Assembly (NCBI GenBank): GCA_033002965.1
Contig: JAURVB010013235.1
Span: 1 to 64,000, forward strand
Direction: 5' to 3'
Source of the DNA: Piper betle
Taxonomy: Eukaryota; Streptophyta; Magnoliopsida; Piperales; Piperaceae
DNA: 64,000 bases
The notes below the pieces were generated by a model. It was not told the DNA's origin and searched no databases. It saw nothing but the letters and a program-made list of their open reading frames with translations. A program made the translations under genes and the position numbers. Of the stretch, positions 11,379-24,200 are shown one piece after another. Positions within the stretch are counted from its first letter, which is position 1, and each line of letters starts with the position of its first letter.

Positions 11379-13303
11379 TGTAAAAACCGTGATTCGAGTC
11401 AGGGTTTTACGTTACCGAACCAGTCGGTTCGACCGTTGGTTCGAGTCGAGTCAGTTTCATGAACCGCGTGCTGAGTCGAGACCAGCCGTGAGTTATGAGC
11501 GATGAGAGTCAGGTGTACCTGAATATATGATGATAACGTCGAGAAGATGGTGAGAAATGAGTTATCAGAATATATGAAAGTATGCAGTATTTTTTCTTTT
11601 TATATGTTTGATCGAAGAAATAGTTTTAGGCCGAATAACGCGTTAGGACGCGTTGGATTATATTCGGGTGGGTTATTAGTTATAGAGCATGCCATTTGGA
11701 TGTTGTTGTGTTTGTTTTATTTTATGTGATTTTTCCATATTTTTCTAGATTTTTTTAGAATTTATTACGAACTAGTTATTATTTTGACTCGAGTAGGAAT
11801 CGAGTCAATACTTAATTACGAAACTGCCACTACAGCATTTTTTCACCCTCCCGACCTTTTTCACCCAAACCCCCGCCGCCCCTCGTGCTCGTCGCTGCCG
11901 CCGCCGCCGACGCCGTGCTGCCGCCGATCGACGCCGCCCGCCCGTCGTGCCGTCGCCGTGCCGCCACGACCCACCCCGGCCACCGTCTCGCCGCCACGAC
12001 GCCGGAATCGCCCCACGAAACCACCTCGGCCGCCGCCACATCGGGCCGGATTCCGCCGTCGTCCGGGCCGCTCCGCCGCCGGTGTGACCCTGACGAGCAC
12101 CCCCTCGCCGTTGCTGACGTTTCCCCCATCCTCCCGACCGCCGTCGAGGCCGGCCGGAGCCCCGATCGGAGCACACCGTCGCCGCCGCCCATTTTCGACA
12201 CCGTCGTCGACGGCCATCGCCGCCTCGGTTGCTCTGTTTGACACCGCCATCGGACCAAGCTCGTCGAGCTGGTGCCGATAGACCCCCTGATCGCCCAGTC
12301 CCGAATCCCTGCCGGAAAACCGCCGGAATTCGCCGGAAAACCGCCGACACTCGCCGGAAAACCGTCGGAACCGCCGAAAAATTGGATTCGTGGGAAATTC
12401 GCCGGATCATCCGCCGAACGCACCTGGTCCAATCTGATCGGACTTCGGACGCCGCTAGGTGCCGAATTCGAGTTTCGAGCCGCGAAACGGAAACCCTAGC
12501 CGTCGCCGATTTTCGACGACGCGAGGTATAATTTATTTTAACTTAATTAATTGAAAGTATTGATTATTAGAATTTGCATGCTATGATTGATGAATTGTGC
12601 ATTGTAATTACTTATATAAATATAGATTTGATTAAGGATAAAATCTGAAATTTGTTTGATTGAGTGGTGTTAAAAATGGAGGCTAAGAAATTAATTAGGG
12701 TAACTAGGCAATGATCACGATATAATGCAAATTAGCCTAAGTAGGCTTGCTAGAATTGATATAGGTTGATGTGTGTTGATTGATGCATGATTGTGTTGAG
12801 TGTGTGTGCATGCTATAGGATGTGTGATTCATCATGCGGGCGTTAGTTTTTAACTCGATTGTGTAGGTACGGTGTAGGAGCTCGCCGCCTAGGCACGTGG
12901 ACCCGTTTGGAGCTTCTACCAGGTCCGTTTAGGACTCGTTCTCTGATTTACGCTACTCTCTTGTGTATTTGATTTATTATGTGCAGGACGAGTTAAGTGG
13001 CGTTTTATCGAATCCCACTTAACTCGGGCCATTTAGCCAACGATTTTCTGGATTAATAACCCTCGAGGATGAGATCCCTCGAGTTTGTTTTCGAACTTCA
13101 GATCCAGCTCACGTTGCCTTCGGGCCTATTGTATTAATCCCAACCCAGACCTATATATATGTATAGTTTTCGTGTTTTTGTGAGAGACTTAATGAGGGAA
13201 ATCCGACTATCGTGCTACGCGAGCGGGCACGTGTGTGTCGACAGTGGGCTCTGGAATGGTGTGCGGGCCGTTTCATTCCCGAGGGATCCTGACAACTCCA
13301 CCT
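11379..13303 (+). mobile_element. Truncated LTR (family 1), left end intact
   Basis: It begins TGTAAAAACCGTGATTCGAG and is collinear with the first two thirds of the complete LTR at 15655-18510. Shared parts are the start, the GC-rich block, the AGGTACGGTGTAGGAGCTCG segment and the downstream CTGACAACTCCACCT. Similarity stops at 13303, where the complete LTR goes on with TTTGAG but this one switches to integrase coding sequence. The right third of the LTR is lost. It was inserted into the old LTR at 11379, and the preceding TATAT may be its left target site. Confidence 0.8.
11840..12530 (+). other. GC- and CpG-rich block inside an LTR
   Basis: The sequence changes abruptly from AT-rich to a CCG/CGG-dominated block. 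The same block occurs in the LTRs at 16100-16800 and 37600-38240. Long open frames appear on both strands because TA-containing stops are rare here. The overlapping frames are low-complexity Arg/Pro/Gly/Ala chains without domains, so I call no gene. Its 3' edge has the conserved GACGCGAGGTATAATTTATT, where composition returns to AT-rich. Confidence 0.7.
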
Positions 13304-13970
13304 ACAGATGGACATACGGAAAGAACCATACAGACCTTGGAAGACTTGTTTCGCGCATGTATCCTAGATTTCGGAGAGAGTTGGGAAGAACACCTACCTT
13401 TGGTGGAATTCTCCTACAACAACAGCTATCAAGCCACGATTGGAATGGCACCGTTTGAAGCACTGTACGGCAGACCATGCAGATTCCCAGTGTGTTGGGT
13501 GCAGGGCAGCGAACCAGTAGTAGTTGGGCCAGAGATGATCCAGCAGACACAAGAAGTGGTAATGAGGATTAGAAGAAGAATGAGGTCAGCTCAAGATAGA
13601 CAAAAGAGTTACGCAGACCAGCGCAGACGTGAGGTTCATTTCGCGTTAGGAGATCATGTTCTCCTGAAGGTCTCTCCGACTAAGGGAAACACGAGATTCG
13701 GGACGCGAGGGAAACTCAGTCCGCGCTATATTGGACCCTTTGACGTGATTGAGCGCATTGGACCAGTGGCATATAGGCTAGCATTGCCTCCTCACCTATC
13801 AGCTGTGCTTGATGTCTTCCACGTGTCAATGTTGAAGAAGTATCACCCTGACAACTCTCATGTTGTCAGCTTCAAAGAGGTAGAGCTGCAACCGGACCTG
13901 ACGTACCCAGAGGATGCAGTCCAAATCGTGGACCGAAGAGTGAAGATTCTCCGAAGAAAAGAATTTCCCC
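13304..13970 (+). pseudogene. Ty3/gypsy integrase C-terminal remnant
   Basis: It codes for the end of a retrotransposon integrase: the catalytic-Glu region TDGHTERTIQTLEDLFRA, SWEEHLPLVEFSYNNSYQAT, ALYGRPCR, and the GPY/F-type block LSPRYIGPFDVIERIGPVAY. It ends with LDVFHVSMLKKYHPD and VDRRVKILRRKE. In chromovirus elements (Tekay/Del type) that last motif leads directly into a chromodomain, but here the frame runs into AT-rich LTR sequence after 13970. Protease, reverse transcriptase, RNase H and most of the integrase core are absent. The frame continues leftwards into LTR sequence (from 13235), giving a 261-aa chimeric reading frame that is not a functional gene. Confidence 0.9.
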
Positions 13971-15534
13971 TATTTATTTATTTATTCGTTACATGTATGT
14001 TATTATTTACTTGTATTTAAATATGTATTCCGTATTGGATAGCTATGATGATATTATTATTCATGATTGATTAATGTTAACTAATTATTTATTTGTTTAT
14101 TTATATATTTACTAACATGGGTATATGTGATATTTACTCGTGTTAAGCCGTATATTTATTTAGTATAATTATATTATTATTATTTTATTAGAGTCTTATT
14201 TATTTTTTCGTATCTATTATTTATCTATCTATCCATGAGTTTAGTTATTTATTTATTATTTGTTTGTTAATTAGTCATTTTCTTTAGTATGTCATGATTT
14301 GCGTTATGAATGTTTTGTTGTAGGTTTGTTTAGCACTATTTCCTTTATTGCGATATATTGATAATGTGAACACATACCACAAGCATGCATTATATAGAGA
14401 TGTCAGTGTTTTACTTAGCAGTGGGTTTCAATGTAGGTTTCAGATTTCAAGCTCGTCGTAGATGAGACATCACGCTTGGAGCTTAGACCATACATCTATT
14501 TCGGACTTGTCTTTGCTTGTCGATCCATTCCGTCGTGTTTTGATTTAGTAATTGCATAACAGGTTAAGTGGTATTTTATCGAATCCCACATAACTTGGGT
14601 CATTTAGTCGAATAGTTTTTCGGATTAATAACCCTAAAAAATGAGATCCCTGGACTCTGATTTTTAAAATAATATCCACTGCAAGTTGCCTTCGGGCCTA
14701 TTATATAAATCCTTTCCTATGCCTATGTATAAGTTTATCGAGTTTAGTGAGACTAGAGATGGTAAAATCGACTCGCATGTACTATGAGGGGTGCATTTAC
14801 GAGTCACAGTGGGCTCTAGATTAGTGAGAGGGTTGTTCCGTTCCCAAGGATCCTGACAACTTCGCGTTTTGAGTTTCCTCACACCCGAATAAGCATAGAA
14901 GTTTACGAGTATTGTTTAATATAGCCCACTTCTAGACATGTGGTTAAAAAGGTAATGAAGTCTACTGCCTGAGAGTATTCGGCCTTCATGCTCATGGCCA
15001 AGAGATATATAGAGAACATAAAGAGGGCTTAAAATATATGCTATTTCCCAAAAGTGGGATTAGTTATTGCCGAGATTGGCATAACACCAGTTCAGTTCCA
15101 TATTTTGTTAAGTATGCAACTTAATGGCTCCTCAATAGATGCCCTTCAAAGAGTTCAACAAAAAATATAAAATTATTTTTCTTTACATAAGAGTTAGCTC
15201 TTATGGCCAGTTTGATATAGTTATTTTTTGGACCAGTGAGACGTTTTTCCTATTATATATGAAGGTCTTGTGATCCTGAGTCTGCTTTGGTGGAAGGACA
15301 GATAAACGATATACACACTTGAGCTTAGCACAATTATTTTCTTTTATACATTTATTTATATTTGATGAGTTTTCACGCATATTTAGTAATGTCTTCTATT
15401 CTCTTGATGCTAAGCTAGTTGTTTTGATTTGTTTTATTAATCGAGTGTTACCGCTTAACAACTTTAGACGTGACTCAACTCAATCGTAACATTTATAATT
15501 CGGTTCTTAGGTGAAATAAAATTGGAGTGTTATA

Positions 15535-15654
15535 GCTGGGCCAGTGCCTATGCGCCCAACCTAAAACCCTAATCTTAATTTGGTTGGCCCAAGGACGCTG
15601 GTAGGCTAGTGCAGTTTTGGCGGCCTTAAGGTTTTCACCCTTACGCACTCGGGG
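15535..15654. other. Short spacer between two LTR insertions
   Basis: About 115 bp of older sequence sits between the two solo LTRs. The last five bases (15650-15654, CGGGG) are the left target duplication of the next LTR. The sequence resumes after that LTR at 18511. Confidence 0.7.
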
Positions 15655-18510
15655 TGTAAAACCTGTGACTCGAGTCAGAGTTTTACGGGAGTGAACCAGT
15701 CGGTTCAACTGTCGGTTCGAGTCGAGTCAGCTTCATGGACCGCGAGCTGAGTTGAGGCCAGCTGTGAGTTATGAGCGATGAGAGTCATGTATGCTCAAGT
15801 ATACGATGATAACGCCTAGAAGATGATGAAAAATGGGTTATCAAGTATATGGAGGTATGCAGTATTGATTGTTATTTTTATTTGATCGTAAAATATTTTT
15901 AGGGCCGAATGACGAATTAGGACGCGATATAGGTGAGTTTGGGTGGGTTATTAGTTATAGAACATATCATTTGGATGTTGCTGTGTTCGTTTGATTTTAC
16001 GGGATTTTTCCCAATTTTTTTGGATTTTTTTAGGATTTATTAGGAGATAGTTATTATTATTGACTCGAGTCGGAGTCGAGTCAAGTTTAATTTACAAAAA
16101 TGCCATCACACGCTACTTCTTCTTCCTCCCGACCATTCTCACCCAAACCCTCGCCGCCCCTCATTCTCGTTGCCGCCGCCGCCGCCGACGCCGTGCTGCC
16201 GCCAATCGACGCCGCCCCGCCCCGCCGTGAAGTCGCCGTGCTGCCACGACCCACCACGGCCACTGCCTCGCCGCCACGACGCCGGATTTGCCCCACGAAC
16301 CGCGACGCTCCGCCCGTCAATTCGCCGCCGTCCGGGCCGCGCCGCCGCCGCCGTGACCCCGAGGACCACCCCTTGGCCTTGCCGACATTTCCCCCATCCT
16401 CCCGACCGCCGTCGAGGCCGGCCGGAGCCTCGATCGGAGCACACCGCCGCCGCCGCCCATTTTCGACGCCGCCGTCGACGGCCATCGCCGCCTCGGTTGC
16501 TCTGTTTGACACCGCCATCGGACCAAGCTCGTCGAGCTAGTGCCGATAGACCCCCTGATTGTCCCGTCCCGAATCGTCGCCGGAAAACCGTCAGAATCCG
16601 CCGGAAAACCGCCGACACTCGCCGGAAAACCGCCGGAACCGCCGGAAAATTGGATTCGTGGGAAGTTCGCCGGATCATCCGCCGAACGCACCCAGTCCAA
16701 TCTGATCGGACTTCGGACGCCGCGAGGTGCCGAATTCGAGTTTCGAGCCGCGAAACGGAAACCCTAGCCGTCGCCGATTTTCGACGACGCGAGGTATAAT
16801 TTATTTTAACTTAATTAATTGAAAGTATCGATTATTAGAATTTGCATGCTATGATTGATGAATTTTGCATTGTAATTACTTATATAAATGTGGATTTGAT
16901 TTAGAATAAAATATGAAATTTGTGGAATTGTGTGGTGTTAAAAATAGAAGTTATTAAACTAATTAGGGTTATTAGGTAATGATCATGATCTAATGCAAAC
17001 TAGCCTAAGTAGACTTGCTAGAATTGATATAAGTTAATGTGTGTTGCTTGATGAGTGATTGTGTTAATTGTGCGTGCATGCTATAGGATGTGTGATTCAT
17101 CATGCGGGCGTTAGTTTTTAGCTTGATTGTGTAGGTACGGTGTAGGAGCTCGCCGCCTAGGCGCGTGGACCCGTTTGGAGCTTCTACCAGGTCCGTTTAG
17201 GACTCGTTCTCTGTTTTACGCTACTCTATTGAATATTTGATTTATCATGTGCAGGACGAGTTAAGTGGCGTTTTATCAGATCCCACTTAACTCGGGCCAT
17301 TTAGCCAACAGTTTTATTTCGGATTAACAACCCTCGAGGATGAGATCCCTCGAGTTTGTTTTCGAACTTCAGATCCAGCTCACGATGCCTTCGGGCCTAT
17401 TGTATAAATCCCAACCCAGGCCTATATATATATAGTTTTCGTGTTTTCGGTGAGAGATGGAATGAGGGTTACTTGCGGCCACGTCTTCAGATAGGGCGTG
17501 TGCCCGGAAGAGCGGGCTCTGGAGCTGGGGAGAACCCACTTCGTTCCCGAAGGATCCGGACAACTCCACCTTTGAGTTCCTCAAACCCGGAGAAGTGTGG
17601 AGGTTTACGGGTACTGCAATGCAGCGCATGTCTAGACTTGTGGTTCAAAGGGTACTGAAGGCGACTGCCTGAGAGTGCTCGGCCTTTGTGCTCAAGGCCA
17701 GGAGTAATATGGAAGGTGCAGAGGGCGGTAAGGAATGAAATTTGATGCGAGAAGCAATAGAGAAATGGCCAAGGTATGAGAATGAGAAAGATAGGGGGAC
17801 GCTGTCGACCCGAGGGCGACGGCCCGACGACGACGGCTCCCGTATGTGCCCTGATGAGAGTTCTTGAGGAAGTATATGGTTTTGATTCAACAGGAGAGTT
17901 TGCTCTCCTGTGCCAGATTGATATTAGTTATTTTCCGGGCCGGTAACACTCGTTACTGACGGTTTTTCTATATATATGTAGGTGAGGAATGCGAGCGATG
18001 AAAGCTGTCGGGACTGCGGAGGAGCAGCACGGAACCGCGCACACATGTACCTGCCGCGTGTAATGTATAATGATGGTTGTTTAATGCTGTGTGGATGATT
18101 ATTACAATGTTTTTGTCTTGATGAATTACTTGTTATGAAACGAACTGATAAATATGAATGAGTAGGGAGCCTTGGAGTTCAGACTCGGCTCGGGTAAAAA
18201 TGAATGAGATAATGATTTAATGTCATGGTAGATTATTATGTGTTATCGTATTTTCATAAAATATTATATATTTTCTTTTGGTTTCTCATTTATTATTTTG
18301 TCTTGTTTTTCCTTGTACATCACAGCATGCATGTAGGACCGCGTTAGAACCCAATCGTTCTCATTCATGCATTTCATATTTGCATCTTCATCTTGAGACG
18401 CCGAGAGTAGATCCTGGTCGGCTTAACCGAATCTAGTAGATTAACGAACGGTTCGGTCGCCGGTGACATTTCCGGGTCGGTTCACGGGTGAGCCGAAACG
18501 GGGTGTTACA
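15655..18510 (+). mobile_element. Complete solo LTR (family 1), Ty3/gypsy-like
   Basis: It starts TGTAAAACCTGTGACTCGAG and ends CGAAACGGGGTGTTACA, a 2,856-bp LTR with TG...CA ends. A perfect 5-bp target duplication CGGGG flanks it (15650-15654 and 18511-18515). No second LTR or internal region is present, so it is a solo LTR left by recombination between the two LTRs. The same LTR carries integrase coding sequence at 11379-13970. The large LTR and 5-bp duplication fit Ty3/gypsy chromoviruses (established for that group; lineage inferred). It has the CpG-rich block at about 16100-16800. Confidence 0.92.
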
Positions 18511-18515
18511 CGGGG

Positions 18516-19267
18516 TGTCCTCATGATCCGCATCACGGGTACCACAGGTGCTAGGATCGTCCGAATAGGGTTAAAACACATCACAAACACTCTAAACTAG
18601 CGACAAACACGCTTGTAAACCTAACTAAACTCATCTCCAAATAAAATAATAGAAAACAAAAACAAGAGTTGGGACAGTGCAGTATTTAGCCGAGCGGTGC
18701 CAACACTGAGAAAGATTGAGGTCGTTGCTTGCACATACATATTGTACATAAACATGTGGCAGGAAGGGTTGGACGTGCAATTCAATTCGGGTCTAACCGA
18801 ACCAAACCAAACCTAAAATTGTCGGGTGAAAAGCCCGGATTTTATACTATTTGCTTAGAAAAAATTAATTTACTTATGTATATTAATGTATAAAACTAAG
18901 GACTTTGAATATGATTTTGCCACATGTTTTCTAATTATTTTACAATTTTCCCTTTATTTTCAATTAGTACAAATTTTACTTTTCTATTTTAATGAGGATT
19001 TTTTTAATCCAGTAATTTTTTTTATATTGTAATTAGGATTTGTTTTGATTTCTATCATAATTAGGATTTATTTCGAATCATTTAACCACACATAGGTATT
19101 AATGAGGTATTAATTTTTATAATTAAAATTTTAATTTGAGAATCCGATATCAAATGAGGGTACTTATCACTCTATTACCAAATTTAACTATTTATAACTA
19201 ACTACCATTTTTTTTCAAACTAAACCCTATTATTAATTATGTAAAATATTAAGTTGCATCGGGTCGG

Positions 19268-19333
<66 letters not shown>

Positions 19334-21268
19334 TTTCATGACGTGAGAACAAGTTATAAGACCAGTTTGCTCAATAGGCATTACAATAATGAAGTTTATT
19401 GACTGTGCCGGCAGAACCGCTCCTCCCCTTTTTCTTCTTATTAGCTGATTGATTCTTCAGATTAGCGGATTGAGCAAGCACACGCTTTCCTGTTCTTTAT
19501 GTTCATCTAACTTAAATCATTAAGATTATCAATAACTTCTCTAAAAAAATATCATTAATATAATAATTATTGTGATGGCATGACTTCGATCCTTGGGGTT
19601 CACTATGCCCACTGGATGTGTGAGGCCTTTGCCTGCATGAGAAACTGGGGCATAAATTTATTAAGTAAATTAAAGAAAAATTGAGTGGATTCAGATGCTG
19701 GATTTTTCAACAACCAATTACAAGTGTAATTGTGTTTGTGTTGATACTGATCGACGGTGGGGACGAACGGCATCTCCACCGGCCTCGCTCCCGGGCGGAG
19801 CTAAATATGGTTCTAAATTTAGACTACCGGCCCAAGGTCTAGAAGGTAGAGAGCAAACGGGAACTCACCCTACTTCACTTTATTTGTTTTTTTGGAATTA
19901 GAATTTGGGATAAAAATGAACCTCAACTGCTATAACAGGGGGCAATATTATTCTCATAAAATATACACCATTTTCTAGAGCATACATACTCTTATTAATG
20001 AAAAGATGAACTAAATACTGATTTGTGATTATAAGTAGGACATTTAACCAATAAAATACAATAAAAATAGTAAATAATAAATTAAATTATTATAATCTAT
20101 CTTCTTATTGAATTAAAATATATTTTTGTACTAACGGTCAATTAAAATCTATGTTTAAGATATTATGATATTATATAGTTTGTCATTATTCATCGAAAGT
20201 TTATTTATCAAATCAAAATTTATTTATAGAAATCACACATTGCACGACATCTTGCTACTTTATTAATAAGAGAAAAATTAAAAATTAGGCTCTCTAATGA
20301 AAGTACGAGATTCGACAACGATCTTGTACTCAGTGCACCCAGCGCATACCCTGACATGAAATTAACTGAATTTTTAAGGTCATAATCATAAATAATTGAT
20401 TAATAACTGTTTTAGAGTCTTATAATAATTGCTTAACCGCTTTAAAAACTGCCTAGACCAATAATAACTACCACATGGTTGCCTTTGGATGTGAAAATAA
20501 TTGGCAAGATTTTGGTGGTGCACTGCATGGAAGCATAATAGGCACTGTTAAATTCAGATTCTAACCAATCAAAATATAATAAAATAAAACAAATTATTAT
20601 AAATTATTTCTCATTCAATTAAATTTTATTTTAAATATTAAAATCTATTTATAATATATTATATAATTATAATTTATCTAATTATTTAATAAAAATTTAT
20701 CTGTAAGATTAAAATCTATTTCAAACATGTCGCCCACTTTAACGCACCAACCATTCGTCACAAATAATTGGGAGCAGCCGTCCCTGCAAGTGTGCGCTAT
20801 AGGCCATCTCATGATGACGTGTACATATTTTTACACTTGGTATCGCGTCCTGGTTCATGGGGTCGAAGGTCCATCCATGCATGAACTTGAAAATCTTTCA
20901 AAGCCATAATGCAAATACTAGACTAAAGTAACAGCTTCGATGTACAACCGCTACAAATTTCTTTCTTATGAGAACCACTGTCTTTCGTCCGAGCACAAAA
21001 CTGTCATCCTTACATGAATGATAAAGAATGATTGATTGACTACTGCAAAACAAATACCGAACGGCATGTTTCAGACCCTACTTCCCCCTATCTACACCAA
21101 CCTCCCAAACTGAACTCTTCCGCATTCGGAAAGCTCAGAAGTTCGATCGACATGCCTTGCAGAACAGCCACCTCCAAAACGGGAATGGGTGGATGTTCAT
21201 GCAAAAGGCAAACAATGTTAGAACCAAAAGGTTGAAAGGATTGATCCTGATCCATCAGACCATCAATA
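18516..21268. other. Intergenic, 3' of the cellulose synthase gene
   Basis: AT-rich with no supported gene. It contains a long (AT)n run (19269-19332) and, near 19020-19080, reverse-orientation copies of the minisatellite seen at 1360-1770. The open frame at 19695-19901 shows no domain. The part next to 21268 should hold the CESA 3' UTR. Confidence 0.55.
19269..19332. repeat. (AT)n microsatellite, about 64 bp
   Basis: Pure TA dinucleotide repeat, the longest in the window. Its length is likely to vary between individuals and assemblies. Confidence 0.95.
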
Positions 21269-24200
21269 TCAATCACAATCCAATCCGCATACTTCCAGCA
21301 CTGGCCCATCGAATTTGGCTACAAAAGGGTTCACCCTAACCCATAAGAGCGAGAAAATGGATGCTAGTAAGATCGACCAAACAACCAGGATTGTAGGAAC
21401 TCTGTCCTGTTTGCCCGTCATCCCCTTCAAGAAAGGATAAAGGTGGACGATAGCCCATGTGGCAAACAAAAGCTTACCAAACAGTGGCCCCCAAGATTCG
21501 TAGCCATTGTTTATAGCATTGGAAATGCCAGCTATCACGCCAATGATGTTGATTATCATTAATGTCATCGGAGGAATCAACAAGGATGTCCACTTAAAAA
21601 GATACAGCTCCGAGAATTCTCCATCATCGCCTCCTTTAGAAGTGACTGTGAAATCCGTATCAACTCCAGCTAGGACTTTGAGCAGACCTTGAAAAACAGC
21701 AAATAGATGTGAGGAGACACCACCAATCACCCAAAATTGTTCATTTCTCCACCAATCATCTATACCAACATTTCCCCATCGCATCTCAAGAATGCCTGTT
21801 GCAGCTATACTTATGAAGAGGGCCATAAACACAATACTGGCATAGTTGCTAATCTACACATGAAACAAGCACAACCCAACTGTAAGTTGCAAACAAGGAT
21901 AAAAAAGTAAACGAACAAAGTCCTCTCCTGAAGAGGAAAAAAGGTTATATGCCAATATTTAGAGACAACTTTTTATTTCTACCTCTGGGATGATGAACTT
22001 TCCACTAAGAAGACAAACAGCTGGTAAGGTGCAGTAAGCAATCAAGGGAATAGACGTCCAAGGGTAAACCACTGAATTTATGTAGGAAAGTCTTTCCAAC
22101 CACTTTAAACCACCCCCGTAACCATACCAAATGGGGCAGTGCTTGCTTAAAAATATCTCAACAGATCCAAGGGCCCATCGCAAAACTTGATGAAGGCGAT
22201 CAGAAAGATTGATGGGAGCAGAACCCTTGAAAGCAGGCCTCTTAGGGATACAATAGACAGATCTCCACCCATGGCAATGCATCTTAAATCCAGTCAATAT
22301 ATCTTCTGTCACAGACCCATAAATCCAGCCAACCTGCACAAAATAATGCAAATGTTAAGAAATTTTTAATGTGTTAAAATACGCCAATTGCTATAACAAT
22401 CTTGTTGGTAGACAATTACCCAAGTTCCCAAAATCAATGGACCAACAAATTATAAGATCTCTAAATTCTCAGCAAAGGGTGTTAGTCAACAGTTTTTTAA
22501 AATTTAAACATTTTAAAAAACCATTAAGTTTGCTCAATACCTCCTATAAATTAAAGTCATTTAACTTATTCCCAAATAAAGAACAGAAACAATTGTCCTC
22601 AGTCGCCTTAGAAAAGATATACTTATGAACATAAGATACGGAAGGTCGGTTTCAGTTCAACTACGCAACACATGAATGCAAGATAAACAGCATACCTCCT
22701 TTCCCCACTCAGTTCTATCTTCATAGCCACAGCTTATAACATGAATGGCTTCTTTCAAAAGTTCTGCAGAGCTGGCTCCTGGTCGCACTCCACCATTTTC
22801 TTTTAGGGTGGAAGCTACAAATACTGGGGATTGCCCAAACTTCTTTTCAAGTTTACGTTGAGGAACCATAGAAGAATTATCATTGTCTCTTCCTGCAGAA
22901 AATACATTATCAAAATTGTATGGAATATCGCCAAACAAAACCATTACTTACAATAAAAAAAACGCAAATCTAAGTTTGAATTTTAGCCATAAAAAAAGGA
23001 AAACGTATGACTCTAAATAACACAGATTTCAATCAAAGATTCAATGAAATAATTAATTCAAAAATCCACCTTCCACTCCCTCTTCAATTGTTTCAAGTGC
23101 ATGAATTTGGGTGGACGCCTCCCTTTGTTTTTTAAGTCTATGTTTTTGCTTCTGCACCTTTTTGACTTTGTTCTTCCTTGAACGACAACACAAACAACAC
23201 CATTTCGGCCAGCAATTACAAGTCTTGGCAGGGGGTTTTTCTTCACCAGAGCATCAAATCCATACAAAGCTTGCCTTCGGAAAACACATCCCGTTCCCAC
23301 ATATATAGGTCCTTGAAGTCCATCCAAGCCTTTCATGTTAATCTGTCAGAATTATTTTGAAGTGAAGTACAAATTAGAACATTAACAAACCAAAAGACAA
23401 GATGTTCTACACCTAAAGAATCAACAATGAATAAGAGTTTCCATATTGCATACATCAAAAAATACGACATTCCGGTTAGAATATCTGTCATGTCGGTCAA
23501 TCCCATCAAATCTTTGAGGAAACTGAACATAGCACACTTTTTTCCCAGATATCGGATCCATCATAAAACACATAGCTTCTCTTAAGGCCTTGCTGTTGTT
23601 TATGTAGTGATCACAGTCAACGTTTAGAAGGTAAGGTGCATTGGAGATAATTGCTGAAACACGCATCTTCATTATAAAAAAACAGCAAAATAAGTTCATG
23701 ATAAAATCATGATGAACCCTGATAAAGATTAATAATATAAATAAATCAAATTACCAGAGCATTCATAGCGCCAGCCTTTTTATGGTGATTGAATCCAGGT
23801 CTCTTCTCACGGGAAACATATACAAGGCGTGGCAGTTCATTGCCTTCAACATCAAGAACACCACTGCTGCCTAAAAATACCTGATGATATGAACCATTAT
23901 TCATTTACAGCTAAAAGCATAAAATATTCAATAATTCCGATCAGACAACATGATATTTGTCCATTTCCATATTTATAATTAATACAAGTATTTTATAATC
24001 TAACCTGGATCATTCCAGGATGGTCCCGAACATTATTCCCAGGCCATGGTGTTCCATCCTGCATTGTCCAACCATCTTCGGGAACTTTCTGTGCTGTGGC
24101 AACCAACCCATTTATACGAACCTTGAACTCTTCATACTCCCTCTGTAAAAAATTGCAGCCAGATATATTAGCAGAAGCCGAAGAAAACAATTTGGCAGCA

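Larger units (their letters stand above)
9919..15534 (+). mobile_element. Old solo LTR (family 2), interrupted by a nested element
   Basis: It starts TGTAAAATTGAGC and ends GGAGTGTTATA, a decayed TG...CA pair. It is flanked by GCTAG (9914-9918) and GCTGG (15535-15539), a 5-bp target duplication with one change. The middle matches the copy at about 31335-35865 in the same order: a block at 9930-10370, a low-complexity TTTA-rich stretch, then a block at 14560-15000. That last block also resembles the younger LTRs (for example 17265-17700). Its body is broken at 11379-13970 by a nested LTR plus integrase remnant. Without the insert the LTR is about 3.0 kb. No internal domain, primer-binding site or second LTR remains. 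Probably a Ty3/gypsy relative of the younger elements (inference). Confidence 0.7.

Noticed and set aside
11784..12531. Long overlapping open frames on both strands (up to about 200 aa)
   Set aside because: They lie in the CpG-rich LTR block, are low-complexity Arg/Pro/Ala/Gly chains, and recur in the same way in the other LTR copies. Few stop codons are expected from the composition.
13235..14020. A 261-codon open frame as a functional gene
   Set aside because: It fuses LTR sequence to a truncated integrase and ends in AT-rich LTR sequence. It lacks all other retrotransposon domains.
16087..16799. Open frames of up to 209 aa on both strands
   Set aside because: Same compositional artefact in the second LTR copy.
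23058..23342. A hidden intron restoring the CESA frame in exon 10
   Set aside because: Coding similarity is continuous on both sides of the shift with no room for an intron. Only one base is missing.
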